Shown piece by piece: positions 11,168 through 22,609 of a stretch of 64,000 nucleotides of DNA. The translations under genes were made by a program, and so were the position numbers. Where the stretch lies: the NCBI RefSeq assembly GCF_022965805.1, contig NC_133101.1, positions 21,662,868 to 21,726,867 of the forward strand, read 5' to 3'. Each line of letters starts with the position of its first letter. Position 1 is the stretch's first letter. The stretch is from Primulina eburnea (taxonomy: Eukaryota; Streptophyta; Magnoliopsida; Lamiales; Gesneriaceae). The notes beneath the pieces were generated by a model. It ran no database searches and was not told the origin of the DNA. It worked only from the letters and a program-made list of their open reading frames with translations.

Positions 11168-14100
11168 TTACGTCTTACCGAATAACTCCGGGTAGCGAAG
11201 TCTCATATCTGCCTCTGACTCCCAAGTGGCCTCTTCCACAGATTGGTTTAGCCACCGAACTTTGACTAGCTTAGTCACTTTGTTCCAAAGCCTACGCTCT
11301 TGCCTGTCTAGGATTTGGACTGGTTTTTCCTCATAAGACAAGTCTGGAGCCAGCTGCAACGGCTCATAACTCAGAATGTGCGAAGGATTAGCCAAATATT
11401 TCCTCAGCATCGAGACATGGAACACATTGTGCACCCCGGCCAGATTCGGCGGAAGGGCAACACGATAGGCTAGTGTCCCAACTCTGTCCAAAATCTCAAA
11501 CGGCCTAATGAACCTCAGACTCAGTTTGCCTCTTTTCCCAAATCTCATCACACCCTTCATGGTTGCTATCTTGACGAATACGTGATCACCGACGGCAAAC
11601 TCGAGATATCTCCTTCTCTTATCAGCATAGCTCTTCTGACGGCTTTGGGCGGTCTTCATTCTGTCCCGAATCTTGCCCAATACGGCTGCGGTCTGCTGAA
11701 CTAATTCTGGACCAAGTTTTGCTCTCTCACCAACTTCATCCCAATGAACTGGTGACCTGAACTTCCTTCCATACAACGTCTCATAGGGAGCCATAACAAT
11801 GGATGCTTGGAAACTGTTGTTGTATGTGAACTCCACTAGAGATAGCTTAGACTCCCAACCTCCTTGAAAATCAATCATACAGGCTCTTAGTAAATCCTCC
11901 AGAATCTGAATCACTCGCTCAGACTGGCCATCTGTTTGCGGGTGAAATGCTGTACTGAAAGCAACTTCGTTCACATGGCTGCGTGTAAGCTCTTCCAGAA
12001 GGACGACGTAAACCTCGGGTCCCTGTCGGACACAATCGAAACTGGGAACCCATGCAAACGGACTATCTCCCGGAGGTAAAGCTCCGCATACTGCGTCATG
12101 GAGAAGGTCGTCTTCACTGGAAAAAAGTGCGCTGACTTCGTGAGTCGATCCACAATAACCCAAATGGCATTAAAGCCTCTGACTGACTTTGGCAATCCCA
12201 CGAGGAAGTCCATCGTGATGTTCTCCAATTTCCACTCTGGGATGGGGAGTGGCTTAACCAATCCCGCTGGCCTCTGATGGTCTGCCTTCACCTGTTGACA
12301 AGTGAGGCATTCTGACAAAAATCGACGGATGTCTCTCTTCATCCCTGGCCACCAATACAAAATCTGGAGGTCCTTATACATCTTGGTACATCCTGGATGG
12401 ATAGAATACGGAGATGCGTGTGCCTCTGTCAAAATATCATGTCTGATCGATTCACCACTAGGCACCCAAATTCTACCTCTGTATCTCACAATCCCATCTG
12501 ACACTGTATAAAGAACACTGCCCTTGGCCTCATCTTTCAGTCTACATTTCTGTAGCTGCTCATCTGAAGACTGTCCTGCCCGGATACGGTCTAGCAAATC
12601 AGATTTGACTGTCAGATTAGACAGCCTAGGAGCTCTGCCCTCACGATAAATCTCTAGACCAAACTTCTGAATCTCAGACTGGAGAGGTCTATGCCCTGAC
12701 AACTGCGCTACAACAGCCACCTTCCTGCTCAATGCGTCTGCGACAACATTAGCCTTTCCCAGATGGTAGCTAATTTCACAGTCATAATCCTTCACCAGCT
12801 CTAACCACCGTCTCTGTCTCATATTCAGCTCTTTCTGCGTGAAGAAATATTTGAGACTCTTATGATCGGTGAAAATCTGACATTTCTCGCCGTATAGGTA
12901 GTGTCTCCAAATTTTTAGTGCAAAGACAACGGCGGCTAACTCCAGATCATGCGTCGGATAGTTATTCTCGTGCACTTTCAACATCCTGGAAGCATAAGCT
13001 GTGACCCGACCCTGCTGCATCAATACTGCGCCTAACCCAAGCTTAGATGCATAGGTATATAACACAAAGTCTCCTTGCCCTGATGGCATGGCTAGCACCG
13101 GCGCAGAAATAAGAGCTTGATTCAACGTATCGAAGCTCTTCTGACATTCATCACTCCACACAAATGTGGAATTTTTCTTGGTTAGTAAAGTGAGCGGCAC
13201 TGCCATGGACGAAAACCCCTAAATAAACTTTCGGTAGTAACCCGCTAAACCCAAAAGGCTGCGGATTTCAAATGTATTTTTTGGCTCAACCCATTCCTTG
13301 ACAGCTGCTACTTTCGCTGGATCCACCTCGATTCCACTGCTAGATACTACATGCCCCAAAAACGCTACTTTCTGCAACCAAAACTCGCACTTACTGAACT
13401 TCGCAAATAACTTGCGACTCTGCAAAATCTGTAAAATTGTCCTCAAGTGCTGGCTGTGCTCCTCATGGCTCTTCGAGTATATAAGGATGTTGTCAATGAA
13501 TACTATGACGAATTGATCGAGGAACGGCTGAAATACTCGGTTCATGAGATCCATGAAAATTGCTGGAGCATTTGTCAATCCAAATGGAATCACCAAGAAC
13601 TCGTAATGTCCATACCTGGTCCTGAAAGCTGTCTTGTGGACGTCTGCATCCTTCACTCTCAGCTGATGATACCCTGATCGAAGATCTATCTAGGAGAACA
13701 CGGTAGCTCCCTGCAACTGATCAAACAAATCTTCGATTCTAGGCAACAGGTACTTATTCTTTATCGTTACCTTGTTCAACTCACGGTAATCGATGCACAG
13801 CCTCATACTCCCATCCTTCTTCTTTACAAAGAGCACTGGTGCGCCCCACGGCGAGAAACTAGGGTGGATAAATTCCTTGTCGAGGAGCTCCTGAATCTGC
13901 TGTTTGATCTCTAACATCTCAGCTGGAGCTAATCGGTACGGTGCCTTAGAGATTGGCACTGTGCCTGGCATGAGATCAATAGCAAACTCCACCTCTCTCT
14001 CTGGTGGAAGACCTGAAACATCGTCTGGGAATTCACTGACTACTGGTACTTCTAATAAAGATGGAGTGGGCACATCAGGCGTTGAAATAATACTGGCCAA

Positions 14101-14534
14101 GAAGGCCTGACACCCCTTGGAAATCAACCTCATCGCCTGCATGCACGAAATCATGCGAGGGAAGCTTCTCCATCTGTCTGGATCCAATAGAAATTGTTCT
14201 ATGCCCAACGGCCTAACCAATACTGATCTTTTCAGGAATTCAATCAGGACCATGTTCTTTTTCAGGCAGTCCATTCCCAATATAATGTCAAACTCTGGCA
14301 TTGGCAGAAGAATCAAATCTGCATACACGAGGTGACCATGCAGTTCTAGATCGATATCTCTGACCACACTGGTAGCTAACAGCTCTTCCCCTGATGGGAC
14401 TGTCACTGAAAAGTTCACGTCTAGGCCAATGGACTTGAGGTCCAAATGATTAGCAAACATCTCCGGTATGAAGGAGTGAGTGGCTCCTGAGTCTATCAGT
14501 GCAGTTGTGGATAATATCTTTATGAAAATATTCC
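11168..14534 (-). pseudogene. pol: Element A protease-RT-RNase H-integrase
   Basis: Begins after an apparent intron: [10 protein letters not shown] (protease active site) near 14480, [12 protein letters not shown] near 14280, RT with [11 protein letters not shown] near 13790 and FIDNILIYS (usual FIDD changed to FIDN) near 13490. RNase H follows at 13206-12800 ([11 protein letters not shown]), then integrase with its zinc region ([19 protein letters not shown]), Asp in VIVDRLTK, Asp in SDRDPRF and Glu in TDGQSERV. It ends with a chromodomain-like tail (VQILDRQERR, VRWLNQSVEEATWES) at 11168. In-frame stops are at about 13687-13689 and 13216-13218; a stop plus frameshift lies near 11965-11985, just before the last integrase Glu. 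The FIDN change would by itself abolish reverse transcription. Confidence 0.9.
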
Positions 14535-14697
14535 CTGAGATGCGTTAGCACAACACACTAACTTATATCCCAAAAGTTCTAGCATAAACCTCATGCAACA
14601 AAAGACACCCAATATTCCAACTAAAACACTAGTAATCCCAATTAAAATTAACATGCAAGGAAAATAATTTAATACTGTGCTGAATTAAATAAATTAC
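14535..14697 (-). other. Apparent phase-1 intron between gag and protease, element A
   Basis: Minus strand: exon ends CTTTTGACTG, the intron begins GTAATTTATT and ends GCATCTCAG, the exon resumes GGAATATTTTCATA. Removing 163 bases joins gag (LLTG) in frame to protease (NIFIK...LIDSGAT). The unspliced frame stops nine codons into the intron. Element G has the same arrangement at the homologous point. Confidence 0.7.
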
Positions 14698-15787
14698 CAG
14701 TCAAAAGTTTAGTGTCTGGGTTCGTCTCTTGAGCATGCATGGCGAATACCCTGCCCTGGGTTGGCTGCTTCCACTGCGGGCACTCTTTCAGCATGTGATC
14801 CATAGCCCCACATTTAAAACATTTGCCTGACCCATATAAGCACTGCCCCGGGTGCTGGCGGTTGCATTTAGGACACACTGGGTAAGCAACGGGCTTCTGA
14901 GGTGCCCCCTGCTGCTGAATTGGACCCTTGCCCTTTGGTGGTCCCTGATACGGTTTCTTCCATGGCGGCCCCTGATACGGTTTCTTGAACTGGGGCCTCT
15001 GATGCTGCTGGTGCTGGTGCTGCGGCGCTTGATAGGGCCTCTTGCCCTGCCTGTCAGCCTCAATATCCCTCAGATCCTGTTCTGCCGCCAATGCTCTAGA
15101 TACGGCGACGACATAGCTAGTAGGGCCAGCTACTCTCACATCGCGGCACAGGATCGGCTGCAAACCATTCAGGAAATGCCTCAACTTTGCCGGAACATCA
15201 TTCGCAATGAGGGGTACGAAGTGACACCCTCTCTCAAACTTCCTAACAAATTCTGCCACGCTACTGCCTCTCTGTCGCAGCGTCATAAACTCGCTGGTGA
15301 GTCTGGATCGTACCTCCTCAGTGAAGTACTTGAAGTAAAAGACCTCCTTGAAACCATTCCATGACAGTACCTGCAAGTTAACTACCACTGATGCACTCTC
15401 CCACCATAATCTGGCGTCCCCTGTCAGAAGGAACGTGGCACATCTGACCCTATCTGCATCGGTCGGTTCCATAAAGTCAAAGATTACCTGTATGGACTTA
15501 ATCCATCCCTCGGCTACCATCGGGTCAATGTTACCCGAAAACTCCTTAGGACTCATCCTCCTAAACCTTTCGTACACTGCTTCCGGTTGGGGTCTCGCCC
15601 CTGCACCTGCTGCTGTAGCATGGTTCCCCGCAAACTGCGCGAAGAACTGAGTCATGCCTGCAAGCATCTGTGCCTGCATGTCTGGCGGTGGAGGTGGAGG
15701 TGGAGGTGGAGGATTGGCCCTCTCCTCAACTCAAGGCTCTCTGTCCTCCTCCCTGTATTCCCGGTCAACCACACGTCTAGGAGGCAT
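14698..15787 (-). pseudogene. gag: Element A gag
   Basis: Start ATG at 15787 (MPPRR, the same start as G gag). An in-frame TGA at 15731-15733 interrupts the charged N-terminus; the frame is then open from 15730. After a run of ten prolines comes the capsid-like gag domain (MQAQMLAGMTQFF, YERFRRMSPKEF, DARLWWE, RSRLTSEFMTLRQ), then a Gln/Pro-rich linker. Two zinc knuckles follow (CPKCNRQHPGQC and CFKCGAMDHMLKEC), and it ends RVFAMHAQETNPDTKLLTG at the putative splice donor. The protein forms the virus-like particle and packages RNA. One stop inactivates this copy unless translation starts later. Confidence 0.85.
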
Positions 15788-16009
15788 ACTGTTCCAATAA
15801 ATTACCCAACACGTAAACCCAATATGCATGAACATGATATCAATGACATACGATACACGTACTACAACTTTTAAAATATGCACATGCTGAAATCAGAACT
15901 TAATGCTTACTACATAACATAAATTTGAAACTTTAAAATTTACAGACTTGAGGTGTGACTTCGTGAGCTTCATGCGACTGGCAGTAGGCATAACCCTTTC
16001 AAGACCCTG
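15788..16009 (-). other. Element A leader
   Basis: Untranslated leader between primer site and gag; no motif recognised. Confidence 0.6.
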
Positions 16010-16021
16010 GCTCTGATACCA
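16010..16021 (-). other. Element A primer binding site (initiator tRNA-Met)
   Basis: Minus strand TGGTATCAGAGC, two bases from the LTR boundary at 16024. Confidence 0.88.
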
Positions 16022-16023
16022 AC

Positions 16024-16156
16024 TGTGACGTACCGTACTTTTCATACTCAAAATATGCGGAAAAATTAAAAATTTTCTTAAACATAAAATAACATTCAAA
16101 GTTTGCCATAAATTATCTCAACCAAGTCCCCCATAAGACATGGTTGTTCAAAATAT
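16024..16156 (-). repeat. Element A 5' LTR, first fragment
   Basis: Matches 8437-8572 of the 3' LTR, then breaks at the edge of element B. About 355 bases present at 8574-8928 are absent here and at 23760. Confidence 0.85.
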
Positions 16157-16163
16157 AGGCAAA

Positions 16164-16457
16164 ATTTGTGTAACACCAATTCAGAGATTTGAGAGTGTTA
16201 TATATAGGCAAAATTCTGACTGTTAGCCTCCCAATTAATGGCTATAATCTGTCATTAACAATCTTTATTCCGTGTTAAATGCTTCAGTTACAAGTCATGG
16301 CTGAATTGGTAACTGTCTGCTGGAGTTTAGTACTGCTGGTGGTGGATTCCAATCTGCTGGAAAAGTACCAGCTTCTGAAATATTAGCTTCTGCTGAATTT
16401 TCAGCTTCTGCTGCAATTTTCTAGCTGCTGCTACTGCTGGAATTTCAGGTTCTCACA
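16164..16457 (-). repeat. Element B 3' LTR remnant
   Basis: Matches 23466-23759. It is preceded by a short AGGCAAA stretch that resembles the nearby ATAGGCAAAATTC at about 16197, a likely filler copied during end joining. Confidence 0.8.
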
Positions 16458-16475
16458 TCCCTCCCTCCTTATGAG
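16458..16475 (-). other. Element B polypurine tract
   Basis: Minus strand ATAAGGAGGGAGGGA immediately before the 3' LTR remnant. Confidence 0.8.
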
Positions 16476-16497
16476 AAGTTTCGTCCTCGAAACTTGG

Positions 16498-19400
16498 CTA
16501 AGCATGATCTTCAAAGAGATAAGGGTATTGTTCTCGCATCTTTTCTTCTAACCCCCAAGTAGCTTCTCTTTCGGTATGGTTGGACCATTGTACTTTTACA
16601 TATGGAATAGTTCGTCTCCTCAGTACTTGGTCTTTGTTATCCACAATTCGAATCGAAATCTCTACATATTTCAGCTCTTCATTTAGATTGCACTCAACCA
16701 GAAGTGGTCCAGCTTCCAGAATATGACTTGGATAAGGAATATATCTCCTCAGCTGCGAGACGTGGAATACATTGTGAATTCTTGATATGTCGGGTGGAAG
16801 TGCTAATCTATAAGCAAGTGTTCCCACTTTCTCGAGGATTTCAAATGGTCCGACGTATCTGGGATTCAGTTTACCCGCCTTATTGAATCGGATTACACCC
16901 TTCATGGGTGACACCTTCACATATGCCTTCTCTCCAATTTCGAATTCCACGGGTCTTCTCTTCAAGTCAGCCCAACTTTTCTGTCGATCTTGTGCAGCTT
17001 TTAATCTTTCTTTGATCAAAGCAACTTTATCCACTGTTTCTTGGATCAGTTCGGGTCCCACGATGGCTTTTTCCCCGACTTCGTTCCAATATAGTGGTGA
17101 TCGACACTTTCGTCCATACAGAGCTTCATATGGGGCCATTCCAATGCTGCTGTGGTAACTATTATTGTACGCGAACTCGATTAAGGGCAGATGTTTGCTC
17201 CAATTACCACTGAAGTCTAGAGCACATGCTCTCAGCATATCTTCTAGAGTTTGAATGGTCCTCTCAGTTTGGCCGTCGGTTTGAGGGTGATAAGCCGCAC
17301 TAAGAGGTTCCCATAGCTTGTTGAAAGCTCTTCCAAAATCGAGATGTAAATCTAGGATCTCTATCTGATAGTATGCTAGCTGGTACTCCATGTAATCGCA
17401 CGATCTCATTCATGTACAAGGTGGCTAGCTTGTCCAGATTATAGTTCATACGTACGGGTAAGAAATGCGCAGATTTTGTGAGTCTATCTACGATTACCCA
17501 TATTCCATCATGACTTTGTCTCGACTTGGGTAACCCAACTACAAAATCCATAGAAATATGTTCCCATTTCCATTCCGGGATTTCTAATGGTTGAAGAAGT
17601 CCACCAGGTCTCTGGTGCTCTGCTTTGACTTGTTGGCACACGTGACATTTAGAAACGAACGTTGCCACGTCCCTCTTCATTCCACTCCACCAGAAATTTT
17701 TCTTCAAGTCTCTGTACATTTTGGTACTGCCAGGATGAACTGAAAATTTTGACTTATGTGCTTCAGACATTACTTCTGGTCGAAGGTTATCAACGTCTGG
17801 TATACACAATCGTCCTTTCATCCACAAGATTCCTTTGTTGTCTATCTCGAAATCTTGTGATTTCCCTTCTTTGGCTTGCTCTTTCAATTTCACCACAGCG
17901 AAATCTCTATCTTGGCTTATCTTGATTATCTCTCGAAGACATGGTTGTGCTGAAAGTGATGTCAGGATTACCTTACTCATATTCTTTCGACTTAAAGCAT
18001 CTGCTACCTTGTTGGCTTTGCCTGGATGGTAGCTTATCGTCAAATCGTAATCTTTTATGAGTTCAATCCACCGTCTTTGTCTCATATTTAGTTCCTTTTG
18101 AGTGAACAAATATTTGAGACTTTGGTGATCGGTGAAAATCTCACACTTGGCTCCATAAATATACTGTCTCCAAATCTTTAGTGCGAATACCACTGCAGCT
18201 AGTTCGAGGTCATGCGTTGGGTAATTTTGTTCATACGGCTTCAACTGCCTTGATGCGTATGCAATCACCCTTCCCTCCTACATGAGTACACATCCCAACC
18301 CTTCTTTGGATGCATCACTGTAGATGGTGTAGTCCTTACCTTCCATAAGTAATACTAGAACTGGTGTGGATGTAAGCTTCTTCTTCCAAGTTTCGAAGCT
18401 TTGCTCACATTTTTCACTCCATTGAAACTTAGAGTTCTTCTGTGTGAGCTTGGTGAGCGGTACGACTATTGAAGAGAATCCTTCAACAAATTTTCGATAA
18501 TAGCCTGCTAATCCCAAAAAACTTCGTATTTCTATCACACTCTTTGGTCTAGGCCAATACAAGATTGCCTCTACTTTCTTAGGGTCCACAGATACTGCTG
18601 CTGCTGATATTATGTGTCCCAAGAATGCGACGCTCTCTAGCCAGAATTCGCATTTCTTGAACTTGGCGTATAGTCCCTTCTCTCTCAGCTTCTGTAGGGT
18701 GAGACGAAGATGTTCTTTGTGGTCTTCTTCACTTGACAGATATACTAGATATCGTCGATGAATACCACAACAAACTTGTCAAGAAATGGCTTGAACACTC
18801 TGTTAATGAGATCCATGAATACTGCCGGAGCGTTTGTTAACCCGAATGGCATCACTGTGAATTCATAGTGTCCGTACCTTGTCCTGAAGGCAGTCTTAGG
18901 GATATCGTCTGATTTGACCTTCAATTGGTGATAGCCTGACCTTAAGTCGAGCTTGGAAAAGACTGAAGCTCCTTTGAGTTGGTCAAACAAGTCATCTATC
19001 CTTGGAAGCGGATACTTGTTTTTGATTGTGATCTTGTTCAGCTCTCTGTAATCGATACACATCCTCATGCTTCCGTCCTTCTTCTTTACAAATAGGACAG
19101 GAGCTCCCCACGGAGATGCGCTTGGTCGGATTTGCTTCTTGTCCAACAACTCTTGAAGTTTCTCTTTGCGTTCTTTCAACTCTGCTAGAGCCATTCGGTA
19201 TGGTGCTTTTGAGATTGGTGTAGCATTGGGCACTAAGTTAATCTCAAATTCCACTTCGCGATCAAGAAGTTCACCCGGGAGTTCTTCAGGAAAGACATCC
19301 GGGAATTCTTGCACTACCGGAATCTCTTCTAGTGTAGGTGCAGTTTCTTGATTTACCTCGCTTAACATGGCTAGGTAAACTTCTTCTCCACTTTTCATGG

Positions 19401-20937
19401 CTTTCCAAGTTTGAGAAGCAGAAAGAAGAGTCTTTCGTTCTTTAGTCTTACCATGAAATAAAAGTTTCTCTTGATGTGGATCTTGGATGGTTACTGTCTT
19501 TCCATGACAGTCTACTAAAGCATGATTCTTGGCTAACCAATCCATTCCAAGAATTACGTCGAATTCGACCATGTTTAGTTGAATCAGATTTGCCTTGAAC
19601 TTCTGATATTCTATGAGAACACTAATATCCCGATATAGAGTGCGAGTTTCTAAAATTCGATTTGCAGGAGTTGCTACTCTATATGGTTCTTCTAAGTTAT
19701 CAGGCTTAACTCCTAACTTCTTGGCAAATCTCTTAGACATGAATGAATGCGTAGCACCACAATCAAACAACACATAAGTAGGTATATTATTGTTTAGAAT
19801 GGTACCGGCTACGACATCATTGGATTTGTCAGCCTCTTCTTGAGTTATAGCATAGACTCGAGCATTTGGCTTGTTCTCCTTAGGCTTATTTGGAGTTGTT
19901 CCTCCTGCTGGTCCAATCCTTGGATCCGGAAAAGGGCATTGAGCAATGCGGTGGCCCATCTTTCCACAAAGAAAACAAGCTCCAGAATTCTTGCGGCATT
20001 CACTAGTGTGAGTGAATCCACAATTTTGGCACTTGACTCCCTCTTTGCTTGATGGAGAAGAAGTGGTTCCTTTGGCTGGTTCACTGGTGAATTCGTTGCT
20101 TTGAAACCTAGGCCTCTTGAATTGTTGGCCCGATTGGTACTGGCTTGGCTGAGGACGTTTGAGTTTGTTCTCACCTTCACGTCTCTTAATGTCATTCTCA
20201 GCCCTGATGGCGGCTCCCATCAATTCATCAAAATTGTTGGGCTCGATAACGGCAAGGGCAGATTGAATGCGGCTGTTCAATCCCTTCTTGAAGCGGTGCA
20301 TCTTCAAGGCCTCGTCTCCCATTATGGTTGGGGAGTAAGTTCACAATGAGTGGAACTTAGATGAATACTCCACCACAGTCATGTTTGGTTCTTGAACCAA
20401 GCTTTCAAATTCTGACAGCTTTTGCACTCGAACTGCTGTCGGAAAGTACTGCCTCAGGAATGCCTCTCGGAACCTTTGCCAAGTGATAGGTCCCGCCTCT
20501 ATCATAGCTGGTGAGACTCCTTCCCACCATTTGGCAGCTTGATCCACAAGAAAAGGTGTAATCACTTCTACTCTGATCCTTTGGGGAACCTCAAGTAGTC
20601 GAAGTTGATTTTCCACCTCTTTCATCCAATTCTGTCTGACCTCCGGATCGGTGCTTCCATCAAAGTTAGGGACTCTTGCTCTTCGGAGAGCCTCGTAGTG
20701 CTGCTTAGTCCCGTTCTGAGCTGGAGGTGGTGGCGGTGGTTGATTAACATTAGGGTTCACTAACCCTTGTAGCGTAGTTGCCACGATTGTGGCTATAGCC
20801 ATCAAGTCCACCTGACTGAGGCCAACTGCTGGTGGTGGTTGTGGTGGTTGTTGTTGTTGTGCTTCCTCATCGTTGCGGTTATTGTTGCGGTTGCCGTAGT
20901 GAGGATTGCGATTGTTTCTAACTGGTAGTAAGTCCAT
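16498..20937 (-). pseudogene. gag-pol: Element B gag-pol polyprotein
   Basis: Start ATG at 20937. N-terminal Asn/Gln/Pro-rich region, then the capsid-like gag domain (LRRARVPNF near 20680, AAKWWEG near 20545). Zinc knuckles [12 protein letters not shown] and [14 protein letters not shown] lie near 20020-19930. Protease FDCGATHSF is near 19760 and [11 protein letters not shown] near 19540. RT has [11 protein letters not shown] near 19050 and FIDDI near 18750. RNase H ([21 protein letters not shown]), integrase with zinc region and D-D-E core follow, ending in a chromodomain-like tail at 16498. Breaks: TGA replacing a Gly codon at 20341-20343, one-base loss beside FIDDI at about 18747, TAG at 18275-18277, and a small deletion with frameshift at about 17300-17320. 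Confidence 0.9.
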
Positions 20938-21154
20938 TTCCTACAATTAAGAAAGTTCTAAGGTTGATGGCAGAATAGAGACTAAATAATTGAAGTACGA
21001 TGATAGAGTAATTGCTCAAAGCTAAAATATGAAACCAATGGATTGAAATAATTTTTATTGATTCCTCAAGAAGTGCAATTACAACGAAACATCGAACTTG
21101 AGAACATGAATGCAAATGGAACGCATGGTAATACAAAGGACTACTACTGAATGT
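20938..21154 (-). other. Spacer between coiled-coil ORF and gag, element B
   Basis: No frame recognised. Length and sequence resemble 47623-47869 in H. Confidence 0.6.
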
Positions 21155-21661
21155 CTAATCTATCACTTCTCCTAATCTCAACTCCATAGGATCCTCTTCC
21201 ATTTCTTCTTCCTCTTCTGGTTCTTCTTCAGGTTCATCTTGGTTGGCTATTACTGCTTGTAGATGTTCAATATGGCCATGCAGAACTGCATTCTGGTCAC
21301 TAAGAACTTCAACAGTACTCTGCAACTCATGAATATGTGCATCAGTCTGTTCACTATACTGATTATGTTGGTGCACGAGTTGGTGATTCTGATCCTTGAG
21401 TATTTGGATCTTGTCAACTAGTGTATCACGTAGCTCGATGAATTCTGCCACAGTCTCTTGGGATATTTCAAACTCCTCCTGAGTCTTCCTATTCCTCTCT
21501 TCTGCTTCATGCAGATAGTGAGCATAACGTTGAACATCACCCTCTAAGTGCTCTGCCCGACGCTCTAACTCATCTTTGTCCAACTTTAGGCAGTAGTTAT
21601 TCTCCTTGAGTTTTTATAGTTTCCTCTCTAAGCTCTTAATGTAGCTACTTTGGTCATCCAT
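21155..21661 (-). pseudogene. Extra coiled-coil ORF upstream of gag, element B
   Basis: A 168-codon frame starting at ATG 21661 (MDDQSSYIKSLERKL) and ending GEVID at 21155, with one stop (TAA) at 21614-21616 near the N-terminus; open from there to the end. Rich in Glu, Gln, Leu and His, with heptad-like spacing of hydrophobic residues (for example LRDTLVDKIQILKDQNHQL and LQSTVEVLSDQNAVLHGHI), then an acidic Glu-rich tail. Intact counterpart in H at 47870-48379. Conserved in length and sequence, so probably a true element protein. Function unknown; it has no zinc knuckle, membrane segment or enzyme motif. Confidence 0.8.
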
Positions 21662-22590
21662 ATCTTACATCCAAAACATAAGGGTAAAGGTTCAGAAATG
21701 ATCTCAAGAATATAGGTCGAGTTATAGACAAATACTGGAATGAACAGAATCAGTACTGCCTATACAATTAACAGAAGAAATAGCTCAAAAATTTTTTGGT
21801 CTCAGAATTACGTGAAAAAATTTACTAAAAATCCTTGATACCAAGAACATGGATGGTACCAAGTTTGGTGCAAAAATACTAAGCCATTTGGAAATGAAAA
21901 TTCCTCAAAGTTTCAAAAAGTTGGAAAATTTCACGGAAATGATGATATCACTATCTAAAGGATGGATTTTGGGGTTCGTTGGTGGTGCTAGAATGACACG
22001 TGGTTCTAGGTTAGGTTCTCCTCATCGAGAGCTTTCTAACGCCTACTTTTAATAGTAAAAATTCCTCCTTGATCAAAAGTTATGGCCGTTTGAAGTTTGC
22101 GCGAAAAACACCTCAACTTCCATGCCATTTGCAAGGTCTACTGCATGCTCCTGCTGGAATTCCCTACCTACTGCAACTCTGATGCTACTGCAATCAGTCT
22201 GCTGTTTTTCCAGCATTGTCTGCTGCTTTCCAGCCCTATTAGAATCAGTCTGCTGCCTTCAGCTCTACTGATTTCTATCTGCTGGTTCTGGTCCCATACT
22301 ACTGGTTTTGATGCTACTGTTTTTCAGTCATCTACTGGTTTCGGTCTACTGATTTTGGTCTACTGATTTTTTTTTAAGACATGCTACTGTATTCTGATTT
22401 GCTTCCCTACTGATTTTCCTAACTGTACGTAGTAGTCTATCATATCAGTAGTCTATTACAATAGCTTCTTTCAGTAACCTATTCCCGAAATTTTCAGAAC
22501 TTATTTTCAAAACTTTTCAGAACTTAGTTTTAGAAATTTTCAGAACTCATTATATCTAGTTCCTCCTCCCCAGATTATGAAACCCGGTTT
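21662..22590 (-). other. Element B leader with CAGTAG/CAGCAG-type repeats
   Basis: Untranslated leader. From 22130 to 22460 the plus strand repeats CTACTG/CTGCTG hexamers more than ten times. Corresponds to 48380-49213 in H. Confidence 0.7.
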
Positions 22591-22591
22591 C

Positions 22592-22603
22592 TCTCTGATA
22601 CCA
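22592..22603 (-). other. Element B primer binding site
   Basis: Minus strand TGGTATCAGAGA, one mismatch at the last base to the initiator tRNA-Met site; H retains the exact sequence. Confidence 0.8.
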
Positions 22604-22609
22604 CTTCAA

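Noticed and set aside
11971..15874. Plus-strand frames opposite gag-pol of A, and similar ones opposite B, C and H
   Set aside because: Antisense shadows of conserved coding sequence; no independent domain or start context.
20341..20343. Programmed stop readthrough at TGA codons in gag (also 46969-46971 in H)
   Set aside because: B and H have their TGA at different Gly codons and each is GGA in the other copy, so these are independent nonsense mutations.
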